From Zhengitettix transpicula (taxonomy: Eukaryota > Arthropoda > Insecta > Orthoptera > Tetrigidae), in NCBI GenBank assembly GCA_037074705.1, contig CM073594.1, forward strand, positions 61,624,509 through 61,688,508: a DNA stretch of 64,000 bases. The letters are read 5' to 3'. The position numbers and the translations under genes were made by a program. The notes under the pieces are model-generated. The model did no database searches. It was not told where the DNA came from and saw only the letters and a program-made list of their open reading frames with translations. Shown here one piece after another: positions 1-11,990 of the stretch. Within the stretch, counting starts at the first letter, position 1. Every line of letters starts with the position of its first letter.

Positions 1-713
1 TGGATCAGTGCATGTGGCGCCTGGAGCGAACTGATAAATAAACCTACAAGTGCAGCGAACCCTCTAAAAAAATATCAGTTCAAATAAAAAGCTTTTTTTT
101 TTGGAATTAGTAATGCTTTTTGTCTCAGGTCAAAGATTACGAGAGTAAAAACTATTTCATTACGTTTGTCGACGTTGAAAATTTGCGATTCTCTTAATTA
201 ATTATATGCAATGTGAAATCCTTTGATAAATTAATGAAGAGGACAAAATACAGTCTCAGTTAAACTAAACTTTCTTAAGTAAGTCATAAGTCTACAATAA
301 ATATTGTAAAATATTAAACTCCTATGTTTTTTTATCCTAGTTGCTTTCTTACAACTCTTGCGTTGTTGTTTTTTAAAACACTTGACGAAAGTAACACGAA
401 TTGCAGAAACCTTCAATGGGATTTAATTCGGTACTTTTTTTGTCTGTTATTTTGGCTATATATTTATATATGTCAATAGAATGTTATTTCGGACTCTTAG
501 AAGCATCACACCAGGACTTACACATTCTCCCTCTATAATACAGCACCTGGAAACTTACTCTATCTTTGGTCAAGGTACATCTTCCTTATGGTGCTAAAGA
601 CACGTAACAGCTGCCAATTTCTCAACGCGAGTCGTCTGTAGGCCAAGAATGCTAGCACTAGTGAGAGGATTTTACCGCCATGCGCACTCCTCGACTTTTA
701 CCTACACGCAACC

Positions 714-1513
714 TACGAGGGTCACTCCAAAAGAAATGCACTCTATTTTTATTTAAACTATTGCAATTTATGGAGTTCATAGATACATCCTTCCTGGTCG
801 TGTTCAATTTTATTTTATCCATTTCCCTTGTGAGTGGAGCTGTCATAGCATGTCTTCAAGATGGCTGCCGCACTTAACAAATGTCAGAATGTACGTTCTG
901 TGAGAAAGAGACAGTGGGGAAAATATTCGCAGAAGGTTGAGAAATGGTGTTCTGCAGATACTGCATTCTATTGCAGTACAGTTAGTCGATGGGAAAGTAG
1001 ATGGTGAAAGATGGTACGCCAATATTAGGGATATTCCTCTCAGCTGCAGACGCCACACTGCACTAACTTACAATGTGAAGAGAGTTAACGACATGGTTTC
1101 TGCTCACAAACGTATCGCTGTGAAAGAATTGTCAGTCCAAGTTGGTAGACGGAAGGAGTTTGCAGAATACTGAAAGATTTGGGTCATGTGTCAGTTAGAC
1201 AAGATCAGAAAACTTGGATGGAAAACAGTGGTATCATCATCTGACCTTGCTCCATGCGATTACCCTGCTCTATGGTAAACTGGAGGAATCCCTTCGAGTA
1301 ACGAGTTTTTATGAACGCCGCCAAACAGTGGCTCAAACGTGCTGGTCCAGACTTGTACCATGCTGATTCGAATGTGGCGGAAGGCAACTGGCAGGGAAAA
1401 ATGAAATTTTGTCCCTAAGGGACACACTTGAAAAAATGTGAAAGCTGAATGATGACCATGTAATTTTAAAATAGGAGTAAATGTTGTGCATTACTTTTGG
1501 AGTGACCCTCGTA
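714..1513 (+). mobile_element. Degenerate mariner-family DNA transposon
   Basis: Near-perfect 26-bp terminal inverted repeats (716-741 and 1486-1511, consensus CGAGGGTCACTCCAAAAG, one mismatch) are flanked by TA dinucleotides, the mariner target duplication. The interior (about 800 bp, versus about 1.3 kb for an intact element) keeps decayed transposase pieces on the + strand. RVNDMVSAHKRIAVKELSVQ (about 1081-1140) resembles the N-terminal helix-turn-helix. After a frame change comes LKDLGHVSVRQD. DLAPCDY near 1240-1262 matches the catalytic D34D-type motif region. Frameshifts and an internal deletion make it dead. Confidence 0.85.
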
Positions 1514-2650
1514 TATTACTGGATGAAGCTTTAATCTCTCTCAGCCCAAGTCCATATGATGACGAGTGCATAAAAATAGCTCCCGTTGTCACGTGTCACA
1601 AAGTGCACCCAAAAGCCCGCGTCAAAACGCTACACTCTCGCTCATTAAATGCAGGTTATGTATTTGCGAGCGTCGCGCTCCGGCTTATCTACTTGCGAAG
1701 CCACCTCCTCTCAAACGGTCGGGGGCGGGGGATTTGCAGTACTGTCATACGCAGTAATTACACTTGTGCAACACAACGTAAAACAAACAGAGGCGGGGGC
1801 TTTTGTTGTCGCTCGTGTCTGATCTGAGTGACAGCCGGCCAGGAAAACTCTCGATCGGTGGTCATGAATAATTGAGCGCCGGTCCTCTGCGGATGCTGAG
1901 GCCGGATGCGGTCGTCGCGTCCCGTCGCACGTGCTTGTAATGCGTGCGTCGTGTCGCATCGCAATTGTGCAGCACCTGGATGAATAATTCCGGCCATGGC
2001 TGGAAGTTGCCTACGCAATCCTCTGCCCTGTTAATAATTTTGCCTCGTGACGCTCGAACAGCTCCGATGGAAACTGTTAATAATGGAAGGCGTTTTCTAC
2101 AGAGAGCGAAAAAAAAAACACGACGAACAATTGCAACCCAACTCTGCATGTAAATTTTAAGTTTTAAATTAGTTCCCGCTCGAGTGGCCGAAGTCACTTC
2201 CATACCCCTTTCCACCACCCCCTTCAAAAAAAAATCAAATACCATTACCAATTAATATGAAAAATCGTGTGTTCGGCGTATGGAGAATATTAAACAACTT
2301 CAGACAAGTCGTGAAAAATTAAATGTTATTTCCATTTTGATTGCCGTGTGCGCACGTACACGTTCCATTTTCAGACTGTCCGAAAAAGCTCTAATAATTT
2401 TTCTGAACACAACAAAAAACTGTGACAATGATATACGACATTTTTCCTTGCATTTATATTTCGTTACGTTCTCAACGTTCTTAATAAATTACTATTTTCT
2501 TGTGTCCTTATTGAACCCTTATTGATTCAAAACACAACACACTCCTTCCTACTCGACCCCAATCATCTCAATACAAATTTTTTCTCGTTCTCCCTTATTA
2601 CAAATATTACATTATAAATGCCACCGAATTTTTAAAAACATCAAAAAAAA

Positions 2651-3240
2651 GCCTGCGAGAGGATTCTCTCGCAGGTAACCTGCGAGGGATTTTCTCTCAC
2701 AGGCAGAACCTTTTAGGAGAGATACGAAGGGGCTACCTTTTTGTATGACTTTTCCTCTCCGTTTTTGAACTAAGGATCCCAGGATCCCACAAGCACCTCG
2801 GCCTGTTTTGAGAGGTGTATGTTTCGGGGTCGCAGACTTTTGGCATACGGTAAGAGTTGTCCGCTATTCCCATTGGAATAGTCGGCCAGCTGCCTCCTAA
2901 ACTGGTCGAGGCACGCAGAAGGCAATGCTGCGTCCCCACAGCAAACTCCTCTCCCGCTATCGGAAGGGCGTGGGACAAGTACCCAATGCCCGACCTACCC
3001 GATGCAGGTTTTTCTAAGGTTTTTCTAAGGTTTTCCCTGCATTTCTTTAGGCGAATGCCGGGTAGGATCCTTAAAATATAGCCCGGGGCCCTAGTCAACC
3101 CTTGGCTACCTTCCTCTACCCTTCCACATCCCCCCTTTCAAATCCCTTCCTATGCTATTAAAGGGGAGTTGCCCAATGTGGATCACCCTCATGTAGCCTG
3201 TTGCCCTAAAAATAAAAAAAAATAAAAACATTAAAAAAAA
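2651..3240 (+). repeat. 590-bp retroposon-like repeat, copy 1
   Basis: Starts with a palindrome (CTGCGAGAGGATTCTCTCGC) followed by a second near-copy, and ends in an A-rich, AATAAA-containing tail after TTGCCCTAAA. It is repeated head-to-tail as the next feature, with over 90% identity by eye. Relative to copy 2 it has a small duplication of TTTTTCTAAGG near 3010. The A-rich tail and a 5'-truncated third copy at 33.6 kb suggest the 3' end of a non-LTR retrotransposon or a SINE. Family not recognised. The open frame on the opposite strand (2733-3098) is not accepted as a gene. Confidence 0.75.
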
Positions 3241-3817
3241 GCCTGCGAGAGGATTCTCTCGCAGGTAACCTGCGAGGGATTTTCTCTCACAGGCAGAACC
3301 TTTAAGGAGAGATACGAAGGGGCTACCTTTTGGTATGCCTTTTCCTCTCCGTTTTTGAACTAAGGATCCCACAAGCCGAGGCACCTCGGCCTGTTTTGAG
3401 AGGTGTATGTTTCGGGGTCGCAGACTTTTGGCATACGGTAAGAGTTGTCCGCTATTCCCATTGGAATAGTCGGCCAGCTGCCTCCTAAACTGGTCGAGGC
3501 ACGGAGAAGGGAATGCTGCGTCCCCACAGCAAACTCCTCTCCCGCTATCGGAAGGTCGTGGGACAAGTACCCAATGCCCGACCTACCTGATGCAGGTTTT
3601 TCTAGGGTTTTCCCTGCATTTCTTTAGGCGAATGCCATGTAGGATCCTTAAAATATAGCCCGGGGGCCCTAGTTAACCCTTGGCTACCTTCCTCTACCCT
3701 TCCGCATCCTCCCTTTCAAATCCCTTCCTATGCTATTAACGGGGAGTTGCCCAATGTGAATCACCCTCATGTAGCCTGTTGCCCTAAAAAAATAAATTAA
3801 AAAAATAAAAACATCAA
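3241..3817 (+). repeat. 590-bp retroposon-like repeat, copy 2 (direct tandem)
   Basis: Second unit directly following copy 1 and beginning at the same palindrome. It ends TTGCCCTAAAAAAATAAATT plus A-rich tail. The sequence AAAAACATCAAA lies before copy 1 (about 2634-2645) and after copy 2 (about 3807-3817), with AAAAACATTAAA between the copies. It could be a target duplication or the unit boundary. Differences from copy 1 include an 8-bp change near 3370 (GCCGAGGCACC) and loss of the TTTTTCTAAGG duplication. Confidence 0.75.
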
Positions 3818-3889
3818 ATATCATTTACAGATATCTAATACATTTTCGTTCTTGATAAAAATACCACAAGGACCCACTTGATGCCTTCA

Positions 3890-4150
3890 AGAAACATTGT
3901 GTAGTTTACGAAAATGTCTTTCTCGAATGGTAAGTCCTGCTACATAGGGCAAACAAAAAGATCAAGGAACATATGTCCAATATCTAACTTTCCATTGACA
4001 CAATCTGTAGACCCGAAACATATAATCAATTCGAAAAATTCATTTGATTGGAAAAATGCAAGGACTTTACATGTTGCCACCAGGTACTTATCTCAAAAAT
4101 GCTTCGTATTAAATCTGGCATTAATAGTTAAACTGAACAAATGCCATTAA
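3890..4150 (+). pseudogene. Penelope-like retroelement remnant: GIY-YIG endonuclease domain
   Basis: The frame at 3914-4150 has SCYIGQTKRSRN, the YIG half of a GIY-YIG nuclease, then DPKHIINSKNSFDWKNARTL, which matches the FDWENVKIL block of Penelope-like elements. The piece ends in a stop at 4150. The reverse transcriptase part is absent. A palindromic element with a hammerhead-like motif starts about 50 bp downstream. Confidence 0.65.
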
Positions 4151-4202
4151 CACACATTGTTACGCTAACCGTTTGTCGTTGCATTTAATTTAGTTTTAGC
4201 TG

Positions 4203-4403
4203 AATAATAACAAAAATAGCCAAATACAGACAAAAGAAGTGGTGTTATAAATACCATACAACGTTTCCGGAAACCTTTTTCAGTTCTTCTGGCTCTTCCT
4301 TTTCATGACTCACCTGACGAAATCAACAACTATTGCAGAAACTTTTTGTGGGAATTATTTTATCACGTAATTTTGAAGGTTATTAGGCTATTTATTTATC
4401 TAA
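4203..4403. mobile_element. Palindromic element, AGCCAAATACAGACAAAAG family
   Basis: Left end reads AATAGCCAAATACAGAC and the right end has the complementary GGCTATTTATTTATC. Between them lie ATACCATACAACGTTTCCGG and, on the + strand, CACCTGACGA...GCAGAAAC. Related copies occur at 357-490, 17530-17756, 35090-35215, 42632-42803, 48110-48320 and 61300-61360. The termini are inverted repeats, but the arms contain hammerhead-like cores, so this may be a Penelope-derived non-autonomous element. Confidence 0.6.
4314..4345 (+). ncRNA. Hammerhead-ribozyme-like core
   Basis: CTGACGA at 4314-4320 and GAAAC at 4338-4342 fit the invariant CUGANGA and GAAA boxes, separated by 17 nt that would have to form stem II. 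The following TTT departs from the GUH expected at the cleavage site, so the copy is probably inactive. Preceding CAC and following TTGTGGG can pair partly as stem I. Confidence 0.35.
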
Positions 4404-7400
4404 TTAGTATAGTTTTAACACAAACGTTTAATATTTCCATTACAATTTAAAATATTACACGATTCGGCGCCCAACAACTTTCTCTATATATAGATACGTT
4501 TTATTTTATATAATTACTAACAGAATAAGTGAACACATTCAAGTTACGAAGTGTCTCTGGAAAGTCGTGTACAGTCTTGAAATTGAAGATCTTATTGACT
4601 CAAAAGCTTGGTCCGTGAATCGAATAATTTTGGATGATAAATTTCAAATTGTTTTTATATTTGTAAATTGTTTACCTTTTAAAATTTTAAGATTAGGAAT
4701 TTATCATTTAATTGTAACATAAATAATCTGAGGAGGCCTCCCCAAAAAAATTAGGAATGTTACGTCTTTTCTGTTTTATTATATTGTTTAATTATTATTT
4801 TACTCACTAATAGGCTAACGCTTTATAATTCAATATCATAAATATTTATAATGGCCCTTTAATAAATTGCTCGTTGTTTTTTTCTGAAGCTACATGAAAT
4901 CTCCTCACTAAGTTAATAAATACTTAACTGCCACTCGTTGCCTATCCCAAGACTAATAAATGTCCACCAACTCGCTTACGTGATTCTTAATATATATCTC
5001 GCTGCTTCACCTCTCACGAAGAAACGTTTCTCGAAAAAAGAAACAATAATGTCACCTGAAGACAGGGGGAAAGCAGTCCACGTGAGTTCACGTATACAAA
5101 CAGTGGGTTCAGTTTCAAGAAAATTTCGGTCCAAAACTCTCCATCCAGCTAATCTTATCAAAAAAAATTAATGAATTTATTCGAACGACAAAAAAACTTT
5201 CAAGTACAACTTGAAGCAAAAGAGCTTTAAGACTTCGATATTCCTTATGAACGTTTTGCGAATAATACTATTGTAATGTAAGTAGTATTTTCGTCTATAT
5301 GGCATAGAGGAATACTCGTAAAATATAGTGACAAGAGCGAACTATTTTTTAACCCTGAGGGTTAAGTTATCCTTACATATCTTGATTGACATTTGCAGGA
5401 GTTACTCGGTTAAAACCCTGCAACTGGGGATAATTTTGCTCGCAATACTCTCAAGTAATCGCGTCCATATTGCTGCAAATCTGTGCACAGTGAACGTGGT
5501 TTATCGTTGGCTGGCGTACGAGTAATTTATCACGTGAAAGAGCAGAGTGACAATTGTTAGCATTATCCTCGCCTATGCCGTTGTAATTGTTTACGGGACA
5601 ATGAGATAATTAAATATAGCCTGTTTCAGTTTTCCCTAGGATGAGCAGTAATTATACTAGTGCGGTGTTAAGTCAACCGGATTACTTGCGTCGAGCTAAG
5701 CGAGGTTTCTCTAATGCCGACAAGTCATTCACGTAATGAAAACTCTCTGGTGGGGATTTAGCTCTTCCTTCATCGCCCGGAATTATATAGAAAAATAAAA
5801 TAAAATTTCATATATAATTTTAGAATAATTATTATTCTTGGAATTTTTAATTACTACCTGAAACACGTCTATGACCTCACGAAAACTCTCTGAAGGGCTG
5901 CTCTGAGCTAAGAAGGTTCATGCGCCTCCTTTAAAGGGCGGTTTGCACCTTTGTCTATCCTCTCACCTGTGAATCCGTTCTTCTCGATAATCCGACTGTA
6001 TAAATTCCGGAAAAATATTATTTCTAAAATTAAATCAACCCATTATCATCAAGTCGCAAATTCAAATCGTTGATCGGGTCGTTTACGAGACTAATAGTCC
6101 TAATATGTATTTTTAAGTCCGGATAAAAAATTTCTCACTTGACAGTTCTTGAATATTCTTCAACATCACAGTATTCTCATTCATTTTCTCCTTTTTCCTG
6201 CAAGAAACGTGATCCTGTTTTTTCATTCTAAACTAAAATCTTTCATTCCAACCCCTTTATGAACTTTAATCGTTCATTTTTTTATATACCAGTAATACTA
6301 CTTGTAGTTCTGTAATACATATACATATATGTATATAATAGGTCTGAGTGATCATTTAGAATTAATATCAATACTATTCCTCGCACTCCGAAATCTAAAC
6401 CTCTGATCTCTTAATTTCTCTAAAACATTTTCACAATTTTCGACGACTAGAACATTATTTTTGGTGAAATAAATATTATTTAATATTAACGGTAACCTCA
6501 CATTTATAATTTCCCCGGGGAAAACAAAACTATAGTTACAATATACCGAGGTTTCATCCAATATTTTTGCTTCACGAAGTAATAAATCAATTTATTTCCT
6601 TATATTGTAATGATTTTATTGTTTTAATTGAATAACACCTTTTTTGTGACATTATTATTATTATAAAATTCTATAAAAATTTAATCATTTTGCGACATAA
6701 AATTGTTAAATTTTGAAATTCATGGTTTAAATTTTTAACTCAAATATATTAAATTCTAATAAAAATTCATTTATTTAACCTTCATTTTTCATGTCTAATA
6801 TTCATGGCTTTTAATTACTCCAATAAAGTCCTATACTAAGGACGAAACGTTGTGAGTTTTTTTTCTCTGATAAATTACATATGACCGATTTGGTCCTATT
6901 CATACATTCTAATAATTCTTCTGATTTAAATTATTTCAACTTTAATTTACGATTAATGATGATGAAAAAATATCATACGAAATTATATATGAAATTGTAA
7001 GAAAATTAAATTAATTAAAATATTTGGTAGTTATCCTTAAGAAATTTTGTGTACTTATGTTTTTCATTTTCAAATTGTTGGACCTAAAACACGGGCGGAA
7101 CGTCGGTTTATATTATTATATGTTAATAACCAATTTTCTTACCCAAAGTTGTTTATTGATAAAATTCATAGGGTAAGATGTAAAATTATCCTAATACACG
7201 CAACTAAATGTTGCTATAATTTTGTTCTATAGATATAGTCAAAAATCAAATAACGACCATCTTTGGTTTCCAGTTAAAATAATGCATATATTGTGTATTT
7301 CAAATTCAGGTTCTACCCTAAAACTAATTTATTTTGTTCCAGATGATTATAGCGTTTAGCCGATAGCTCCTTTATGTTAATAAATTCTTTGGGGGGAAAT

Positions 7401-7489
7401 TTAGTACAAGTGTTTAAATTCCGATTGATAAACCCGGGTGGGAATGTGAAATACAGGAAATTAAATAAAATATAGCATCTGATTAGTTA
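4404..7489. other. AT-rich non-coding DNA, no gene seen
   Basis: About 3 kb upstream of Lim3, mostly very AT-rich, with no credible coding frame. Short higher-GC stretches occur near 5400-5530 and 5630-5960. A GACGAAACGTTGTGAG signature at 6841-6856 is a fragment of the hammerhead-like repeat family described elsewhere. Confidence 0.5.
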
Positions 7490-7640
7490 TTTTTCCTGTC
7501 AATCCGCGTCGAAACGTCAGGCTTTTTTAAATTTGAAATTTCTTATGTTTTGTTTCTCTATTTTGAGTTTGTCTGTACGAAAATCAGGTTTTTAACAGAC
7601 GATTATTTTTATGTTAAACTTCGATCAAAACTACTCTAAT
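7490..7640 (+). mobile_element. Penelope-like element 3' end fragment
   Basis: About 140 bp (AATCCGCGTCGAAACGTCAG, then AAATTTGAAATTTCTT, TTTAAGT-like and GTCTGTACGAAAATC, AACAGACGATTATTTTTATG) matches 14773-14915, which follows a GIY-YIG remnant. Hence it is probably the 3' untranslated end of the same element. TCGAAACGTC is a likely 3' half of a hammerhead core; no clear CTGATGA remains upstream. Confidence 0.55.
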
Positions 7641-7659
7641 CCAGCTTGTCCTTCGGTAG

Positions 7660-8420
7660 TCCTTCTGGAGGGTGGACAGTGGCTTCTGAGTGACTGATGA
7701 CGAGTCCACTTGACCTGGTGGCGTCGCGTCGTCGTAATGAACTCATTCATATCTGCGGTGGCGATTTCAATTAGGCACCGTCGCTGGCCGGCCGTGTGTG
7801 ACCATTATTGTAGCGTTAATTAATGAACGAATGTTTACGAATTTCGCCAGTTACACGCCAGCAGCAGCAATGTCAACCGTCGCGGCAATATTTTGCTTCC
7901 CCCTTTTTTTTATTATTATTTTTTTTAGCCGTTGTCGTCGGCTGTGGTGACGGCAGCAGTTGTTTGGTCTTCCGCCATAAACACGTTTGTTTGCCCAGCG
8001 CCATCGATTTTTAACTGCGTTGTTGGTTGATTACAACGACTGTGCGGCGATTTTATTTCCCGGCAGCGGTAGGCGAGCTCTGTTGCTATATATATATTTT
8101 TTTATTCTCTCCCTCTGTTTCACCATCGAATTATTAAATATTGAAAACGTGCAAACATGTAGTGCAAATGTCGGTGCATGTTTAAAAACAAATATTGTTC
8201 GAGTATAGTTTTTGGACGTGTGTATGTATGTGTGTGGATGTGAGTGGTTGGGGGCGGCTAAAAATGTTTGGTTTCGCTTCGTCACAGTGAGACGAGAGTT
8301 TGGAAATTTAGGAGTGGAGTGTGAGGGAGGAAAGCTTGGAAGCTGTTGCAGTTGCACTGAATCTGCGTGTTCCATTACAATTACTGCGTTACGAAATCGT
8401 AGATGTTTTGGCAATTCAAA
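7660..8420. other. GC-rich island, candidate regulatory DNA
   Basis: A CpG-containing block inside AT-rich DNA. It includes GCGTCGCGTCGTCGTAATGA, a GGCCGGCCGTG palindromic stretch near 7789, TTAATTAATGAACG and CAGCAGCAGCAATG. Open frames here are short, overlap on both strands and have no recognisable protein. Base composition and homeobox-type TAAT sites suggest a conserved non-coding element, but this is inference. Confidence 0.3.
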
Positions 8421-8852
8421 TAATAAGACATTTACTATATTATATATTTACTATATATATTCATTAATTAATATCTAATCAGCCCTTTTCACACACAGAA
8501 AAAAAGCCCTGGTTTATAATCTGGTAGATAAGGCAGTGAAAATTATCTCATCATTGGTTTCATAAAAAACATCTTGTTAATTTATTTCTTCCAAATTATT
8601 TCCCATTACATTTTATTTACAAATATGTCAAAATTAACATGATTAAAAATAAGTCCGATAATAAAAAATTATCAAGTAATAATCCTAAGAATAATTTTTT
8701 ATCGTACTACCCTGTTTTGAAAACATACTTGTTTGATGTCTTGATTAATCGGATTAATTTTTAAAACATACAATAATTTAAATATATTTAAAAAAATTAA
8801 AATGAAAATTAACAATTTAGAGAAACGATATTTATAAATAATTTAATGTTTA

Positions 8853-9080
8853 GATTGTAGTTCTTGTTGTATCGGGCAAATGAAACGATGTATAAAAGCT
8901 ATATTTAAGGAACATAAAATCATTTGAAATTTAATGTCAAAAACTATACAGTTCTGTGCAAACATTTTTTTTTTAAAAAAAACACATCAATTTGATAGGG
9001 ACAATGTGAAGATTTTAGATGAAGACTAAATATTATTCCAGATTAATGAGCGACATGCTTCATTTTAGAGCCAGTGTTTC
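8853..9080 (+). pseudogene. Penelope-like GIY-YIG remnant (second)
   Basis: DCSSCCIGQMKRCIKAIFKEHK is read from 8853, then after a poly-A/T slip FDRDNVKILDED and FQINERHASF near 8990-9070. These match the nuclease motif, the FDWENVKIL block and the following helix of Penelope-like elements. Stops and length changes make it dead. Confidence 0.6.
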
Positions 9081-9354
9081 GGCAATTAATTATTAACTCA
9101 ATTGAAACCAAGAATTTAAAAATTGTATTATCTTAATTTTTAATTACATTATCATTTTAAAATTCAACGATACTCTTAACCACTGTGTCAATACGTCATA
9201 TACGTGTGGGAAAAATGCACGGTAAGTTTTATTTTAACCTAAATTTTCATTATTATAATAATCTGACTTCAGTTGTAAATTAAATAATTGCAACGGTAGC
9301 CTATTAATCTGAAAAATATATTATTCTATTTTAAACACAATATATATGAAACGC

Positions 9355-9388
9355 ATCGTTTCGTCCCTGATTGGGACCTCTTCAAGTG
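9355..9388 (-). ncRNA. Hammerhead-like core, mutated
   Basis: On the minus strand: TTGAAGAGGTCCCAATCAGG followed by GACGAAACGATG. The first core base is T rather than C. Stem II GUCCC/GGGAC is perfect with a 5-nt loop, apart from one extra G at its base. GAAAC is intact. This is one of the better conserved stem II copies. Confidence 0.35.
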
Positions 9389-9789
9389 TATATTTTATCT
9401 AAAATTATATATTTTATCTAAAAAAATTACAGAAATGATAATATTATACATAATTGTTATAAAATAATTAACCTAGAATCTCATCAATCCAGTCCGAAAA
9501 AATTTTTGGCTCGTGTCTTCTGTTTCTAAAGGCATGTGTGTGTGGTGCGATGATACATATTCATACATAAGAGAGGGGTCTGTTCCACAGTCAGTACGAG
9601 CCATTTGTACCTGACGGAAGTCCTGCTTCACGAACGACCGAGCGTCCAAACCCAACACCGCCCTCCCTCTGTGTGACCTTCTACAAACCACACAGACACA
9701 CACGGGGTTCTTCGTGGAGACGTTATTACAGATATCTAACAGAAATTGCGTCTAATTTTCAGTGCGGTCTGTGGATCTCACTAAGATCT

Positions 9790-11140
9790 CTGAACCATAC
9801 CAACGACCTTGATTAATACCAATAAGGATGCTTATTAAATAAAATCAGATTGAGAATGGAGAAGTTTTGAACCAGAATGGCAATGAAAGTCAATTTAGTG
9901 GGTGAAGGACACTTTGAGAAAGACAAATCCCCGAGATTATGAAATCCATCTCTGAGGCGTTGAAAATTAGTGGTCTATTGTCGCTGATCCCAATATTAAG
10001 GAATCATTCTCTTTCTGCGTCCAAAATTGGCATATGCTGATTCCTGACTCTCAATTGATGTCAATATGGATACTAATGGAATGAAATCAGTCTGAGAATG
10101 GAGAATTTTGGATGTAGCGTGTCAAGAAAATCAGTATCGTGGGTGAAACTGAAGAGAAGTCCTCGAGATTATTAAATCCACCTCCTAAGTGTTGAAAATT
10201 AGTAGTCGCTTGTCCGGGATTGTCATATTAAGACATTTATCTCTTATTCCGTCCAAAATGGGCAAAATTTTGCTAGATCTATGTTGAATAATAGCAAAAT
10301 GGTTGTTAGTTAAATAAAATCAGTTTGAAAATGGAGAATTTTTGGTGTAGTATGGGAGAAAGTCAGTTTCATGTGATTTTGGGACGGTATAGTCCAGGTT
10401 AAGTCCACGAGTTTATGAATTCATTCTCTGAGTGTTGGAAATCAGTGTTCGGTTGTCCGTGATGTCCATATTAAGTGGAATTTTTCTTGTTGTGTCCAAA
10501 ATTGGCAACATGTAGTTTGAAGGACCTTGTTAATATGTATGATAATTAAATAACAGGAGAATGGAGAAATTTGGATCTAGAATGGTAATAAAGTCAGTTT
10601 CGTTAATGAAGGATACTTAACGGACCAGGAAAAGTACACGAGTTATTTCAATCCATCTCTAATCTTCGAAATTAGTGGTCTCTTTTCCCTGAAGCAAATA
10701 TTAAGTCCTATTTCAATTATTTTGTTAATATGCAGCTTAATGAAGCTTTATTAATGTCAATATGGATACTAATTAAATAAAATTAGTTTGAAAATGGAGA
10801 TGTTTGGTTCCAGAATAGCAATACAGTCAGTTTCGTAGTTCAAGGAAACTTTATAGACTAGGAGATGTCCGCGAGGTATTGAAATCCATCTCTGAGTATT
10901 GGACTTTAGTGGTCGCTTGTGAATTCTCTTATTTCCCAAAATGGGAAACGTGTTACTTGTTGGAACTTGATTAACATCAATATTAATGTTAATTAAGTAA
11001 AATCAGACCGAGATTGGACAATTTCTGATCTAGAATTTCGAGAAAATCAGTGATCGCTATAGACCCGGAGAGGTCCAAGAGTTTATGAAACCCATCTGTG
11101 AGCATAGTTTATTCGTCGCTTGTCCGTGATGGCCATATGG
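9790..11140 (+). repeat. Degenerate ~230-bp tandem repeat array, about 5.8 copies
   Basis: The landmark AAAATCAGTTTGAAAATGGA (with variants) recurs at about 9840, 10082, 10316, 10547, 10778 and 10999, spacings 242, 234, 231, 231 and 221 bp. Each monomer also has TTGATTAATGTCAATATGGA-like, GAAATCCATCTCTGAG, ATTAGTGGTCGCTTGTCC and CGTCCAAAATTGGCA blocks in the same order. Divergence between monomers is high, so the array is old. No open frame runs through it. Confidence 0.88.
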
Positions 11141-11144
11141 TGAG

Positions 11145-11990
11145 GTCCGAAGTCACCCGTTGTCCGGTGCAGGGTGTCAATATTTCGCACTAGACTACAC
11201 GGCTTTTCCGTGGGGTAGATTCGCTGATCCCCCTAACCCGTACGTCTCAATGGCTGAGCTGTGCCGTTCATGAATAAATGATCAGCCGGCACCACTTTTA
11301 GCGAGGCACGACCTAAGCTGTGATAGCGACAAACAGCCGCTGCAGGATTTGGGCCCCTGATCCTCTCACTCCCTTCTCGTGTAAGGGATTGATTAATTTC
11401 TCTCACCCTACTCGTCGGCAATAGTTGCAAATAGCTCGGCGGATTACCGCGCACTATGCTCGGGGTATAATATCGCAAATGGAAGATGAGTGCGGTCGTT
11501 TTGAAGCGCTACAATTATCATAGAGATGCAAGCGGCTTTGTACGCGGACTGATTTCATTACGCCGACTCAGGCGCGGGGGGTGCGCAGTTTTGCCCACTC
11601 TGATTCCGTCCGCTAATAAGCGTGCTTACTATGGCCAAGTCATTTTAATCACACCTTGTGTCCAGACGACGAGGGACCTTGATCACGTCACGGAAAATTT
11701 CATTAATCAAGTGCTAAATCGTCGGGAATTGTCATCGGCGGGGGGCTCTAATTGGAACGTAGGTGTCGCGTCCATCTCTGATTGAAAATGGAGCTATTAA
11801 TACAAATATCCCACTATCGGATTACTGATCCATTCCGGAAATGATCTGGCCGCGGTGTGGAAGCGATATACAGAAGAAACAACCAAAAAATAAATATAAA
11901 AAAGGCTCCCTTCATCGGCGCGCTGCAGCTCTTTGTAAAGATTTTCACGTGCCATTTATTCATCACTAATTTACTCGCTACACTCATTTA
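11145..11990. other. GC-rich island next to the tandem array, candidate regulatory DNA
   Basis: Higher-GC unique-looking DNA starts where the array stops. It has ATTATCATAGAGATGC, TTCATTACGCC, TTTCATTAATCAAG and CCATTTATTCATCAC, which are homeodomain-type cores. The two open frames (11233-11478 minus and 11486-11785 plus) show no recognisable domain, and I do not call them genes. Confidence 0.3.

Noticed and set aside
2733..3566. Minus-strand frames repeated in both 590-bp units
   Set aside because: They recur only because the repeat is duplicated; the tail polarity shows the element is on the + strand, and the sequence matches no known protein.
9790..11140. CRISPR-like array
   Set aside because: Eukaryotic context and ~230-bp diverged monomers without short identical repeats and unique spacers.
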